DNA of 64,000 nucleotides from Halocynthiibacter styelae (GCF_016123485.1 NZ_JADCKQ010000008.1:1-64000); one strand, 5' to 3'; positions 8,404-16,945 are shown, counted from the first letter of the stretch. The notes: generated by a model not told the origin, from the letters alone. A program made the numbers and translations.

Positions 8404-9876
8404 ATGCTGCACAAAGATCCCTCTGCTCAGGACACCAATATTCCGACGGGCCCGCTGGTGAAAACCCGCGCCTTCATCAATGGCGAATGGGTGGCCGGAA
8501 CCGAAACATTCCCCGTGACAGACCCGGCGACCGGCCAGACCATCGCAAATGTCAGCGCCATGACCGCCGCCACGGCAACCGATGCGGTGAACGTCGCCCA
8601 AAACGCCTTTGCACCCTGGGCCGCTCTTTTACCCCAGGACCGCGCTGCATTGCTGAAAAAATGGTATACAAAGATCATTGAAAACCGCGAAGAACTGACC
8701 TGGATCATGGTTGCGGAACAAGGCAAACCCATCTCTGAGGCCCGAGGCGAAATTGACTATGCCGCCAGCTTTGTTGATTTCTACGCCGAAGAGGCCCGCC
8801 GCCCAAACATCGAAGGCATCACCAGCCATCTGCCCACAGCCGAAGTCGAACTCTGGCGTGAACCCATTGGTGTTGTTGCGCTGATCACGCCCTGGAATTT
8901 CCCATCCGCCATGCTGACCCGCAAAGCCGCCGCGGCCCTGGCTGCCGGATGCACCATCGTTGCGCATCCATCAGCGGAAACACCTTTATCCGCCCTGGCG
9001 CTTGCCCAGCTGGCCGATGACGCAGGCCTGCCAGCTGGTGTTTTTAACGTCTTGCCGGGGGACGCGAAAACCATCGTCATCCCCTGGTGCGACGACACCC
9101 GCGTGCGCGCGTTGTCTTTTACCGGATCAACCGAAGTCGGTCGCCTTTTGTACCGCCAATGCGCAAACACCGTGAAACGTCTGGTGATGGAACTAGGCGG
9201 CCATGCCCCCTTCATCGTCTTTGAAGACGCAGATCTGGACCGCGCCGTCGCTGAGGCCATCAAAGCCAAATTCGCAACCGGTGGCCAGGACTGCCTGGGC
9301 GCAAACCGCATGTTTATCGCACGCAACATTTATGATGAATTTTGCACCCGTTTCACCGACGCCGCCCGTCAACTGACCCTGGGCGCAGGCAAAGACGACC
9401 CGGACATTGGCCCCCTGATGCACGACCGTCTGGTGCAAAAACAGGAAGAACAAGTCGCAGACGCCGTCTCAAAAGGGGCAAAACTGGCCCTTGGTGGTAC
9501 GCGCCTTGCAGAAGGATCACTGTTTTACCCCCCAACGGTCCTGACCGACGTGCCTGCAAGCGCCGATATCATGCATGACGAAACCTTCGGCCCCGTCGCA
9601 GCACTGACACCGTTTGACACTGAGGGCGAGGTCATCAAGCGCGCCAATGACACGGAATATGGCCTGGTCGCCTATGTCCACACCCAGGCCCCCCGCCGCA
9701 TTTATCGCATGTCACGGGCGCTGGAATTTGGCATGGTCGCGATCAATCGCACCTCTGTCACTGGGCCACCCATTCCGTTTGGCGGCGTCAAACAGTCAGG
9801 CCTTGGGCGCGAAGGTGCGCGTCAGGGCCTGGAAGAGTTTACTGAAATCAAATACATCTGCCGGGACTGGAGCTAA
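8404..9876 (+). CDS. NAD(P)-dependent aldehyde dehydrogenase, succinate/aspartate-semialdehyde type
   Basis: Aldehyde dehydrogenase of 490 residues, the normal length for GabD/DoeC proteins. Visible motifs are ITPWNFPSAMLTRKAAAALA (cofactor site), FTGSTEVGR, the catalytic Glu in VMELGGHAPF, the nucleophilic Cys in TGGQDCLGANR, and the C-terminal PFGGVKQSGLGREG. It oxidises a semialdehyde to the acid in the cytoplasm. It precedes a class III aminotransferase by 9 bp, so the aminotransferase probably makes the semialdehyde this enzyme removes. In ectoine pathways the equivalent DoeC oxidises aspartate semialdehyde; GabD-type oxidation of succinate semialdehyde is the alternative. Confidence 0.9.
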   Translation: MLHKDPSAQDTNIPTGPLVKTRAFINGEWVAGTETFPVTDPATGQTIANVSAMTAATATDAVNVAQNAFAPWAALLPQDRAALLKKWYTKIIENREELTWIMVAEQGKPISEARGEIDYAASFVDFYAEEARRPNIEGITSHLPTAEVELWREPIGVVALITPWNFPSAMLTRKAAAALAAGCTIVAHPSAETPLSALALAQLADDAGLPAGVFNVLPGDAKTIVIPWCDDTRVRALSFTGSTEVGRLLYRQCANTVKRLVMELGGHAPFIVFEDADLDRAVAEAIKAKFATGGQDCLGANRMFIARNIYDEFCTRFTDAARQLTLGAGKDDPDIGPLMHDRLVQKQEEQVADAVSKGAKLALGGTRLAEGSLFYPPTVLTDVPASADIMHDETFGPVAALTPFDTEGEVIKRANDTEYGLVAYVHTQAPRRIYRMSRALEFGMVAINRTSVTGPPIPFGGVKQSGLGREGARQGLEEFTEIKYICRDWS

Positions 9877-9885
9877 GGAAAACAC

Positions 9886-11256
9886 ATGCTGCACAATGAT
9901 CAACTCAGCCAATGGGATCGCGAAAATTTCTTCCATCCCTCAACCCACCTTGCCAAACACGCACGCGGTGACATGCCAACCCGCGTCATTTCCGGTGCAA
10001 AAGGTGTCTATATCGAAGACCGCGACGGTAAAAAACTGCTGGATGCCTTTGCCGGTTTGTATTGCGTAAACGTTGGCTATGGCCGCACCGAAATCGCAGA
10101 AGCAATTTCTGCGCAGGCGCATGAACTGGCCTATTACCATTCCTATGTCGGCCACGGCACCGAAGCCTCCATCACGCTTGCAAAAATGGTGATGGACCGT
10201 GCCCCCGCCAATATGTCCAAGGTCTATTTTGGCCTGGGCGGATCTGATGCGAATGAAACCAATATCAAATTACTTTGGTATTACAACAACATCCTGGGTC
10301 GTCCGAAAAAGAAAAAGATCATTTCCCGTTGGCGCGGCTATCATGGATCTGGTCTTGTCACCGGTTCTCTGACCGGCCTTGAACTGTTCCACAAGAAATT
10401 CGACCTGCCCCTTGATCAGGTCATCCACACAGAGGCGCCATATTATTTCCGCCGCGATGATCTGGACATGTCCGAAGCAGATTTCACCAATCATTGCGTG
10501 CAAAAGCTGGAAGAGCTGATCGCCCGTGAAGGCGCTGAAAACATTGCCGGTTTCATTGGTGAACCCGTGCTTGGCACCGGCGGCATTGTGCCCCCGCCCG
10601 AAGGATACTGGCCCGCCATTCAGGCCGTGTTGAAGAAACATGACATCCTTCTGATCTCTGACGAAGTTGTCACAGGCTTCGGTCGCACCGGGTCCATGAT
10701 GGGATCCACCCATTACGGTATGGAACCCGACATCATCACCATCGCCAAAGGTCTGACCTCTGCCTATGCGCCTTTGTCCGGATCCATCGTATCCGACAAA
10801 GTCTGGAAGGTTCTGGAAGACGGCACCGATGAATTCGGCCCGATCGGCCACGGCTGGACATATTCCGCCCACCCCATCGGGGCGGCTGCGGGTGTGGCCA
10901 ACCTGAAACTGATCGATGATCTGAACCTGATCGAAAACAACACGGTCACCGGTGATTATCTGCGCGCAGGTTTCATGGAACGTCTGGGCGATCACCCGAA
11001 TGTCGGTGACATCCGTGGTGTTGGCATGCTGGCAGCGATTGAATTCGTTGAGGAAAAACAAGGTCGTAAATTCTTTGATCCGTCCAAAACAGTCGGTGCA
11101 CAGGTGTCCGCCGCTTTGGCTGCTAAAGGTGTGATCGGGCGTGCAATGCCACAAGGCGACATCCTTGGTTTCGCCCCGCCCTTCTGCCTGACAAAAGACG
11201 AAGCAGACATTGTCATCACAAATACTGAGATGGCCGTACGCGAAGTATTGGGCTAA
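9886..11256 (+). CDS. Class III aminotransferase (DoeD / omega-amino acid transaminase type)
   Basis: PLP-dependent class III aminotransferase of 456 residues. Features are FAGLYCVNVGYGRTEIAEA near the N-terminus, GLGGSDANETNIKL (phosphate-binding region), SRWRGYHGSG, LLISDEVVTGFGRTG with the conserved Asp, and IAKGLTSAYAPLSG with the PLP lysine. The N-terminal HFHPSTH-like segment and overall pattern resemble the diaminobutyrate transaminase DoeD of ectoine catabolism. It starts after a good AAGGA site, 9 bp behind the dehydrogenase, forming an obvious transaminase–dehydrogenase pair. Substrate is probably a diamino acid or an omega-amino acid; beta-alanine or taurine:pyruvate transaminase activity cannot be excluded. 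Confidence 0.9.
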   Translation: MLHNDQLSQWDRENFFHPSTHLAKHARGDMPTRVISGAKGVYIEDRDGKKLLDAFAGLYCVNVGYGRTEIAEAISAQAHELAYYHSYVGHGTEASITLAKMVMDRAPANMSKVYFGLGGSDANETNIKLLWYYNNILGRPKKKKIISRWRGYHGSGLVTGSLTGLELFHKKFDLPLDQVIHTEAPYYFRRDDLDMSEADFTNHCVQKLEELIAREGAENIAGFIGEPVLGTGGIVPPPEGYWPAIQAVLKKHDILLISDEVVTGFGRTGSMMGSTHYGMEPDIITIAKGLTSAYAPLSGSIVSDKVWKVLEDGTDEFGPIGHGWTYSAHPIGAAAGVANLKLIDDLNLIENNTVTGDYLRAGFMERLGDHPNVGDIRGVGMLAAIEFVEEKQGRKFFDPSKTVGAQVSAALAAKGVIGRAMPQGDILGFAPPFCLTKDEADIVITNTEMAVREVLG

Positions 11257-11263
11257 AACATCG

Positions 11264-11286
11264 TCGCGCGGGCCCGTCCCGCGCGA
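11264..11286 (+). other. Perfect 9-bp GC hairpin between aminotransferase and M20 gene
   Basis: TCGCGCGGG at 11264–11272 and CCCGCGCGA at 11278–11286 form a perfect 9-bp stem with a 5-nt loop, 8 bp after the aminotransferase stop. No T-run follows, so it is more likely an mRNA-stabilising or attenuating hairpin within an operon than a full terminator. The next gene starts 28 bp later. Confidence 0.6.
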
Positions 11287-11313
11287 CCTCCTGCTGTAGA
11301 AAAGGGCACCGCG

Positions 11314-12465
11314 TTGAACGTCAATTTGGATCAGCTGATCAGCCTGCGTCACTGGCTTCATGCCCATCCCGAAATCTCCCGCCAGGAGGTTGAAACAGCC
11401 AAACACATGCGTGGCTTTCTAACCGAACACGCCACCCCGGATGACATCATTCCTCTGGATGGGGCCGGGTTTGCGGCGATTTATAATGGTAACCCCCCCG
11501 GTAAAACTGTGCTTTTGCGCTGTGAACTTGACGCGCTGCCCATCCATGAAATCAACACTGATCTGCCGCATCTCTCCCTGACAGACGGCGTCGGTCACAA
11601 ATGCGGTCACGACGGTCATATGACCATCCTTGCAGGTGTCGCCCAGGCCCTGAAACAGCGGCCAGATCAGGGGCGGGTGGTTCTGTTGTTCCAGCCTGAC
11701 GAAGAAACCGGAACCGGTGCGCGCAACTGCGTGGCGCACGAAAACTTTAAACAAATCACCCCTGATTACGCCTTCGCCCTGCACAATCTTCCGGGTTTCC
11801 CAGCGGGTGCAATCATTTGTAAACATGATACTTTTGCGTCTCAGGTGCGCTATGGCGCGATCCGTTTCAACGGCAAAGAAGCCCACAGCGCCCAGCCCGA
11901 AACCGGCGCAAGCCCGTCGTTCGCCATGGCCGAACTCACCCTGAAAGCCCGCGAAATTCAGGCGATTTATGACCGCCCCGACGCCTATGCGCTGGTTGTG
12001 CCCGTCTATAATCAGATGGGTGTTCAGGCCTCGGGTATCTGCCCCGCCCGGGGTGAAGTGCAATTCACCCTGCGTTCCCCCCATGCGGACATCGTTATAA
12101 AAATGTGGGATGAACTGTTCCAGTTCGCAGACACCCTGGCGGACCGCTACAACCTTGAAGTATCACAGGAAATTCTTGAAGAATTCACCGCAACCGTCAA
12201 TCACCCCGATGGTTTTGATATGATCCGGCAGGCCGCCGCATCCACAAATAACGCCCTTCACACCATTGATCAGCCTTTCCGCTGGGGCGAAGATTTTGGC
12301 GAAATCACCAGCCGTTACAAAGGCGCGATGTTCGGCCTTGGCGCAGGCGAAAATCGTCCGGATCTGCACAACCCGGACTATGATTTTCCTGATGAGATTT
12401 TAACAAACGGCATCGAAATGATGGTTGCTCTGATCAAGCTGTCGTTAAAAGGTTCTGCCGCATAG
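11314..12465 (+). CDS. M20-family amidohydrolase, second copy
   Basis: Amidohydrolase of 383 residues with RHWLHAHPEISRQEVETA, KCGHDGHMT, FQPDEETGTGARNC, KEAHSAQPETG and the ending LHNPDYDFPDE. It is the same family as the gene at 1411–2568 but clearly diverged, so it is not a recent duplicate. The start is TTG at 11314 behind AAAGGG. It follows the aminotransferase by 57 bp with a strong hairpin between. The context suggests release of a diamino or omega-amino acid from an N-acyl form before transamination; in canonical ectoine degradation this step is made by an unrelated deacylase family, so the gene could replace it. Exact substrate unknown. Confidence 0.87.
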   Translation: MNVNLDQLISLRHWLHAHPEISRQEVETAKHMRGFLTEHATPDDIIPLDGAGFAAIYNGNPPGKTVLLRCELDALPIHEINTDLPHLSLTDGVGHKCGHDGHMTILAGVAQALKQRPDQGRVVLLFQPDEETGTGARNCVAHENFKQITPDYAFALHNLPGFPAGAIICKHDTFASQVRYGAIRFNGKEAHSAQPETGASPSFAMAELTLKAREIQAIYDRPDAYALVVPVYNQMGVQASGICPARGEVQFTLRSPHADIVIKMWDELFQFADTLADRYNLEVSQEILEEFTATVNHPDGFDMIRQAAASTNNALHTIDQPFRWGEDFGEITSRYKGAMFGLGAGENRPDLHNPDYDFPDEILTNGIEMMVALIKLSLKGSAA

Positions 12466-12488
12466 TTTGCACAATCGCGCCAGTCGGA

Positions 12489-13178
12489 TTATGCGACGGG
12501 CTTCACAGGGGCGACTTCCCCCCATCGCGCCAGATCCTCTTTTCCTTTTGGCGTCAGGGCATAAATGCCTTTTTCCACCTTTTCAAACCAGCCATAGTGA
12601 TCGTTGCGCATGATCGTGGTGGCTGTCGGGGCACCGGTTTCTCTGGCAACCACAGCCCCCTTTGTCGGGCCATGCGCTTCCAGATATGTGGCGCAACGCA
12701 GGGCATCCTGACGGTAAGCGGTCATCAGCCCGCGCCGGGTGGAACCGCCCGCATTCGGGTCCCCCACACGGCGTTGAAATTCCCGCAACAGACGTTGTTT
12801 GCGCTGTTTTGATTTGATGGGCTTATAGGGGGCCGGATCCAGCAACACCTCGGCAAAGCCATCGCGCAGACGCACAAGGATCAGGCCAAGACCCAGACGG
12901 CGACACAGGGCGGTATTGTCTTTCAGATTGCGCTGAAAGACCTTTCCTGTCTGGCGCGGCACGGCGATATACACGAGATCCGTGACTTTCAGCCGTTCCA
13001 CCCCCTGGTGAAACAACGCCAGCGAAAACCCGGTCTTGAGTTCGACAATCACAGGGTCTTCCGACCCGCGACAGGCCATGACATCCGCATCGCCAATCTC
13101 GCCCTTCACCTCATAGCCCTGGGTTTCCAGCAGGGCTTTGACGGGCGGATACAGATCCGTTTCAGAAGGTTTGGTCAT
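12489..13178 (-). CDS. DUF2161 family protein with a PD-(D/E)XK-like motif
   Basis: Cytoplasmic protein of 229 residues conserved in alphaproteobacteria as DUF2161; function unknown. The N-terminus shows Asp in GDADVMACRG, then VIVELKTGF about 12 residues later, which fits the D-(X)n-E-X-K core of PD-(D/E)XK nuclease-fold proteins. A basic stretch KSKQRKQRLLREFQRR follows in the middle, and the C-terminal third (ARETGAPTATTIMRNDHYGWFEKVEKGIYALTPKG) looks like a winged-helix DNA-binding domain. It is convergent with the M20 gene (24 bp apart) and has no obvious partner. DNA or RNA processing is a reasonable guess, not more. Confidence 0.75.
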   Translation of the reverse strand: MTKPSETDLYPPVKALLETQGYEVKGEIGDADVMACRGSEDPVIVELKTGFSLALFHQGVERLKVTDLVYIAVPRQTGKVFQRNLKDNTALCRRLGLGLILVRLRDGFAEVLLDPAPYKPIKSKQRKQRLLREFQRRVGDPNAGGSTRRGLMTAYRQDALRCATYLEAHGPTKGAVVARETGAPTATTIMRNDHYGWFEKVEKGIYALTPKGKEDLARWGEVAPVKPVA

Positions 13179-13294
13179 TTGGCTTTATCGTTCACGGTCA
13201 AATAATTGATTTTCATCTTAACCCTCTCAACTCTCTTAATCCTTGCATAAACCTGATCATCGCCTCAACATAAACCCATATTCACGAGGATCCC

Positions 13295-13660
13295 ATGAAC
13301 CAATCCGATTTCAACGCCTTTTGCAAAAGCCTTCCGCAGACCACCCATGTGGTGCAATGGGGGAATGCGGATGTGTGGAAGGTTGGGGGCAAGTTGTTTG
13401 CGGTCGGTGGCTGGAACAAGGATACTGACCAGTTCGCCGTCACGTTCAAGGTCACTAACATGGGGTTTGAAATCCTGCCCGAAATGCCCGGCGTGCGCCC
13501 TGCCCCCTATCTGGCCTCACGCGGGATGAAATGGGTGCAGCATTATGATCTGCCCGGCCTGTCAGAAAGCGAGCTGCGCAATCACATCACCGCATCTTAC
13601 GAGATGATCCGCGATAAGCTGACAAAGAAACTGAAACGCGAATTGGGGTTTGAGACCTGA
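13295..13660 (+). CDS. MmcQ/YjbR family protein
   Basis: Small protein of 121 residues of the MmcQ/YjbR family (DUF419), recognised by the N-terminal pattern FNAFCKSLPQTTHVVQWGNA, then WKVGGKLFAV, and the C-terminal WVQHYDLPGLSESELRNHI with SYEMIRDKLTKK. Family members have a CyaY-like DNA-binding-type fold; their cellular role is not well established. The ATG follows AGGATCCC within a short 5' region. It is divergent from the DUF2161 gene and followed after about 110 bp by the pyrophosphatase. No membrane segment or signal peptide. Confidence 0.85.
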   Translation: MNQSDFNAFCKSLPQTTHVVQWGNADVWKVGGKLFAVGGWNKDTDQFAVTFKVTNMGFEILPEMPGVRPAPYLASRGMKWVQHYDLPGLSESELRNHITASYEMIRDKLTKKLKRELGFET

Positions 13661-13769
13661 ACCCGTGGCCAATTGTCCACCTGCAGCGCAAACATAGCGG
13701 CCTTGCGTCTGATGCAGGTGACAAGGCCGCGCGCCCTGCGTATAAGGCGGCAAAATCACCTCCCGTAAC

Positions 13770-14702
13770 ATGGACATTCTGATGACCGTAAAAGTTTTTG
13801 GCCATAAGGCCCCCGATACAGATTCAACCGGCTGCGCTATTATCCAGGCCTGGTATATGAACGAAGTCTTGGGCGTTGCCGCTGAACCCCGCCTGCTGGG
13901 CACCCCAAACACCGAAGCCGCTTTTGTTGTGGAAAAATGGGGCTTTGAAACCCCTGCGCTGCTGGAAGATGTCCAGGACGGCGAAGCTGTTGTCATCGTT
14001 GACACCAACAACCCGGCTGAACTGCCAGCGAACATCAACAATGCTGACATCCGTCAAATCATCGACCACCACGCGCTGATCGGCGGGTTGACCACCAAAG
14101 GCCCGATCGACATCACCATCCGTCCGCTGGCCTGTGCTGCGACTGTGATTTATGATCTTATGGGTGATGACGCCGCGGAAATGCCAGACAACATCAAAGG
14201 CGTGATGCTGTCCTGTATCCTGTCTGACACGCTGGAATTCCGCTCCCCGACCACCACGGAACACGACAAGGCGCTGGCGATCAAACTGGCGTCTGAACTG
14301 AACCTGGATCTGGCAGCATATGCTGGCGAAATGTTCGAAGCGAAATCCGACGTTTCTGCATTCTCAGACGCGGAACTTCTGCGCATGGACAGCAAAGAAT
14401 ACGCTGTAGACGGCACCAAATTCCGCGTGTCCGTTCTGGAAACCACAGCGCCAAAAATGGTTCTGGACCGCAAGGCAAGCCTGATGGAAACCATGACCAC
14501 CGTGGCGTCTGAAGACGGCGTTGACCAGGTTCTGCTGTTTGTCGTCGACATCCTCAATGAAGAAGCCACCATGCTGATCCCGAACGATCTGACCAAAACA
14601 GTGGCAGAGAAAAGCTTTGGCGCATCTGTGGACGGCGACACCGTGGTTCTGCCGGGCGTTATGTCCCGCAAAAAACAGATCATTCCGAACCTGGCTGTCT
14701 GA
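13770..14702 (+). CDS. ppaC: Manganese-dependent inorganic pyrophosphatase (family II)
   Basis: DHH-family inorganic pyrophosphatase, 310 residues from the first ATG or 306 from the ATG at 13782, which aligns better with the family start (VFGHKAPDTDS near residue 10). Metal ligands are visible in FGHKAPDTDSTGC, VIVDTNNPAELP and IIDHHALIGG (the DHH box); the C-terminal DHHA2 domain ends with the substrate-binding SRKKQIIP. It hydrolyses pyrophosphate to phosphate and pulls biosynthetic reactions forward. A strong rho-independent terminator follows at 14736–14764. Neither start has a good ribosome-binding site. Confidence 0.93.
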   Translation: MDILMTVKVFGHKAPDTDSTGCAIIQAWYMNEVLGVAAEPRLLGTPNTEAAFVVEKWGFETPALLEDVQDGEAVVIVDTNNPAELPANINNADIRQIIDHHALIGGLTTKGPIDITIRPLACAATVIYDLMGDDAAEMPDNIKGVMLSCILSDTLEFRSPTTTEHDKALAIKLASELNLDLAAYAGEMFEAKSDVSAFSDAELLRMDSKEYAVDGTKFRVSVLETTAPKMVLDRKASLMETMTTVASEDGVDQVLLFVVDILNEEATMLIPNDLTKTVAEKSFGASVDGDTVVLPGVMSRKKQIIPNLAV

Positions 14703-14735
14703 GACTTGCGCAACAGGCGTTAATCTGATTTCTGC

Positions 14736-14764
14736 AAAGGGCCCTGATTGTGGGGCCCTTTTCT
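14736..14764 (+). terminator. Rho-independent terminator of the pyrophosphatase gene
   Basis: AAAGGGCCC at 14736–14744 pairs perfectly with GGGCCCTTT at 14753–14761 around an 8-nt loop; TTTTC follows. It lies 34 bp after the stop codon. Confidence 0.85.
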
Positions 14765-14780
14765 TTTGGGAACACACGCC

Positions 14781-15656
14781 ATGACACAGATCATCGAACA
14801 CCTGTCTGAAATTTCCGATCAGTATGACGCATTGTTTGTCGATCTCTGGGGCTGTGTGCACAACGGCTTAACCCCCTTCCCCGCCGCTGTCGCCGCATTG
14901 CAGCAATATCGCGCAAAAGGTGGCAAAGTGGTTCTGGTCACCAATTCCCCCCGCCCGCATGCATCGGTTGAAATTCAGCTGGAACAAATCGGCGTGCCGC
15001 GTGACGCCTGGGACACGATGGCGACCTCTGGTGATTCCGCCCGCGCCGCGATGCATCTGGGTGCTGTGGGCGATAAGATTTACTTCATTGGTGATGGCGA
15101 AGTTGACATGGGCTTCTTTGATCACATGTCGATCATCGACACACCGCGCGACATTCTGCAGGTGCCGCTGGCTGAGGCCGAAGGCATCGTCTGCACCGGG
15201 CCGTTTGATCCCTATGCTGATCCGTCTGTTTACCGCGCCGATTTCCTGATGGCGAAACAGATGGGGCTGAAATTGCTCTGTGCGAACCCGGATATCGTTG
15301 TAGATCGGGGCGAAAAGCGAGAATGGTGTGCCGGCGCGCTGGCGCAATTGTATACGGAGATGGGCGGTGAAAGCCTCTATTTCGGCAAGCCGCATCCGCC
15401 GATTTATGACCTTGCCCGTCGCCGCCTGGCAGCCCTTGAGGTAGACGTGGCTGACGATAAAATCCTGGCGATTGGTGACGGGATCATCACGGATGTCGCC
15501 GGAGGTGTGGGGGAAAACATCGACGTTCTGTTCATTTCCGGCGGTCTGGCCGCACTGGAAACAGCGACGAAATATCAACCGGATGAGGCCCTGTTGAACC
15601 TATGGCTGAAGGATCAGGATCATCATCCGACCTATACAATCGGCTTCCTGCGATAA
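14781..15656 (+). CDS. HAD-superfamily class IIA hydrolase
   Basis: HAD phosphatase of 291 residues of the subgroup common in alphaproteobacteria (TIGR01459 type). Motif I reads LFVDLWGCVHNG near residue 20, motif II VVLVTNSPRP, the capping domain follows, and motifs III/IV are FGKPHPPIYDLA and ILAIGDGIITDVAGG. This resembles NagD-type sugar phosphatases, so it probably dephosphorylates a small metabolite. The start at 14781 is chosen because the catalytic motif then sits at the usual distance and GGGA precedes it; upstream codons overlap the preceding terminator. Transcribed separately from the pyrophosphatase. Substrate unknown. Confidence 0.88.
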   Translation: MTQIIEHLSEISDQYDALFVDLWGCVHNGLTPFPAAVAALQQYRAKGGKVVLVTNSPRPHASVEIQLEQIGVPRDAWDTMATSGDSARAAMHLGAVGDKIYFIGDGEVDMGFFDHMSIIDTPRDILQVPLAEAEGIVCTGPFDPYADPSVYRADFLMAKQMGLKLLCANPDIVVDRGEKREWCAGALAQLYTEMGGESLYFGKPHPPIYDLARRRLAALEVDVADDKILAIGDGIITDVAGGVGENIDVLFISGGLAALETATKYQPDEALLNLWLKDQDHHPTYTIGFLR

Positions 15657-15779
15657 AATCCACCGCGCAACCAAATTACAAAACAGATAAATCCAACGAC
15701 ACAAAGTTACCTTAACGATTGATTTCATACTCACGCGGGGTTATGCTGCACCGCAGTATAACCCGGGAATCGGATCAGG

Positions 15780-16229
15780 ATGGCTAAGATGCTGGATACA
15801 ACACAACAGCGCGGCACGATCTTCATTGAAGATCTGGAAATCGGCACGCATCGTCACCTGACAAAGGTGGTGACGGATGAGGATATCCAGATGTTCGCCG
15901 AGGTCTCAACCGACCGCAATCCCGTGCATCTGGATGATGAATACGCCGCCGGCACCATGTTCAAAGGCCGCATTGCGCACGGCATGCTGACCGCCGGGTT
16001 GATTTCAGCTGTGATCGGCGAGCAACTGCCGGGTCATGGCACGATTTACCTGTCCCAGAACCTGAAATTCATGGGCCCCGTGCGCCCAGGAGATGAGGTT
16101 CGCACCGATGTGATCGTGACCGACATCAACCGTGAAAAACGCAAAGTCACCATGGAAACCAAATGCGTGGTGGACGGCAAACCCGTCCTGATAGGGGAAG
16201 CCGTGGTTCTGGCCCCGTCGCGGGGATGA
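15780..16229 (+). CDS. MaoC-like hot-dog dehydratase ((R)-specific enoyl-CoA hydratase type)
   Basis: Single hot-dog-domain protein of 149 residues (146 if the ATG at 15789, which has better-spaced AGGA, is used). The hydratase-2 motif is STDRNPVHLDDEYA with catalytic Asp and His, followed by RIAHGMLTAGLISAVIGEQL and LKFMGPVRPGDEV. Such PhaJ/MaoC proteins hydrate trans-2-enoyl-CoA to (R)-3-hydroxyacyl-CoA and link beta-oxidation to polyhydroxyalkanoate synthesis; others act on different acyl-CoAs. No PHA genes lie nearby. It is convergent with the small phosphatase gene, 29 bp apart. Confidence 0.87.
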   Translation: MAKMLDTTQQRGTIFIEDLEIGTHRHLTKVVTDEDIQMFAEVSTDRNPVHLDDEYAAGTMFKGRIAHGMLTAGLISAVIGEQLPGHGTIYLSQNLKFMGPVRPGDEVRTDVIVTDINREKRKVTMETKCVVDGKPVLIGEAVVLAPSRG

Positions 16230-16258
16230 TGGTCTTTTCCGAACAGTCCTGACCAGCT

Positions 16259-16597
16259 TCAGCCTCGTGCTTGCCGGGCCTGAATAACAGGTTCCACGAC
16301 GTCCTGCAGCAACTCTATCAGTTCCGGATCCATGAACTGATAATCATCCGGGATATCGAGAACGTGCAGATCTTTGTGAGCGACCTCGCCTCGAAAATCA
16401 GCCCGAAGCCGTGACAAATGTTTATTTTCCATGACGCAGATTACATCTGCCCAGCGGATATCGGAGACGGTGATATGATGTCGTGCTTTCCGGCTGGTGC
16501 CAGCAGATCGCACGCTGACACCTTCTGTTCGACGAAGCACTTTCTCGGCCGTGGGACTGCGCCACTTATTCATGCTGCAGACAAAAAGAATATTCAT
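16259..16597 (-). CDS. Small low-molecular-weight protein tyrosine phosphatase-like protein
   Basis: Protein of 112 residues, shorter than classical LMW-PTP (about 150). The P-loop C-(X)5-R-S is present as Cys7...Arg13-Ser14 in FVCSMNKWRSPTAE, and an acidic LDIPDDYQFMD near residue 85 can provide the general acid. This short variant is widespread in bacteria and often annotated as protein tyrosine phosphatase; its substrates are unknown. It starts 3 bp after the stop of an upstream 61-residue basic gene, with GGAG placed inside that gene's end, so the two are almost certainly co-translated. Confidence 0.82.
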   Translation of the reverse strand: MNILFVCSMNKWRSPTAEKVLRRTEGVSVRSAGTSRKARHHITVSDIRWADVICVMENKHLSRLRADFRGEVAHKDLHVLDIPDDYQFMDPELIELLQDVVEPVIQARQARG

Positions 16598-16600
16598 ACT

Positions 16601-16786
16601 TCAGCTCCAGTCATCTGTAAGTGCAAAATAGCCTTCCTTCCGGCGCAGAAACATCTTGTCGCGCCTTCTACACAGATATTTCCGTGGAAACCCCAAACGC
16701 CGGGCTGGATGCCCCTCAGGGTTTCTGCGGGAAACTACGCGTCTTGCATGCGCTCTTCTCCAGGCGCGGCTTCTGACTTTTGTCAT
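16601..16786 (-). CDS. Unrecognised small, highly basic protein upstream of the phosphatase gene
   Basis: A 61-residue frame starting MTKVRSRAWRRAHARR and ending GYFALTDDWS. It has a strong ribosome-binding site (AGGAG, 6-nt spacing to ATG at 16786) and stops 3 bp before the phosphatase start, both arguing that it is translated. The N-terminal 50 residues are very rich in Arg and Lys (RRNPEGHPARRLGFPRKYL, CRRRDKMFLRRKEG), suggesting nucleic-acid binding. I do not recognise the family. The gene pair sits alone between a MaoC gene and ribF and could be a small accessory or acquired unit. Longer in-frame starts up to 16819 are less likely. Confidence 0.6.
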   Translation of the reverse strand: MTKVRSRAWRRAHARRVVSRRNPEGHPARRLGFPRKYLCRRRDKMFLRRKEGYFALTDDWS

Positions 16787-16945
16787 TCTTAACTCCTGTT
16801 TTGGTGGTTCAGCAGCCACGGCAATACAGGATGGGAACTGCGTACATTCTCATGCTGCCTGATGTCAACGAAATGGCACCAAAACCCACAAGATCTCCGC
16901 GATGCACCTCTTGCACCGGGGCGCATTGCGGGCTAGGCCCTTGGC

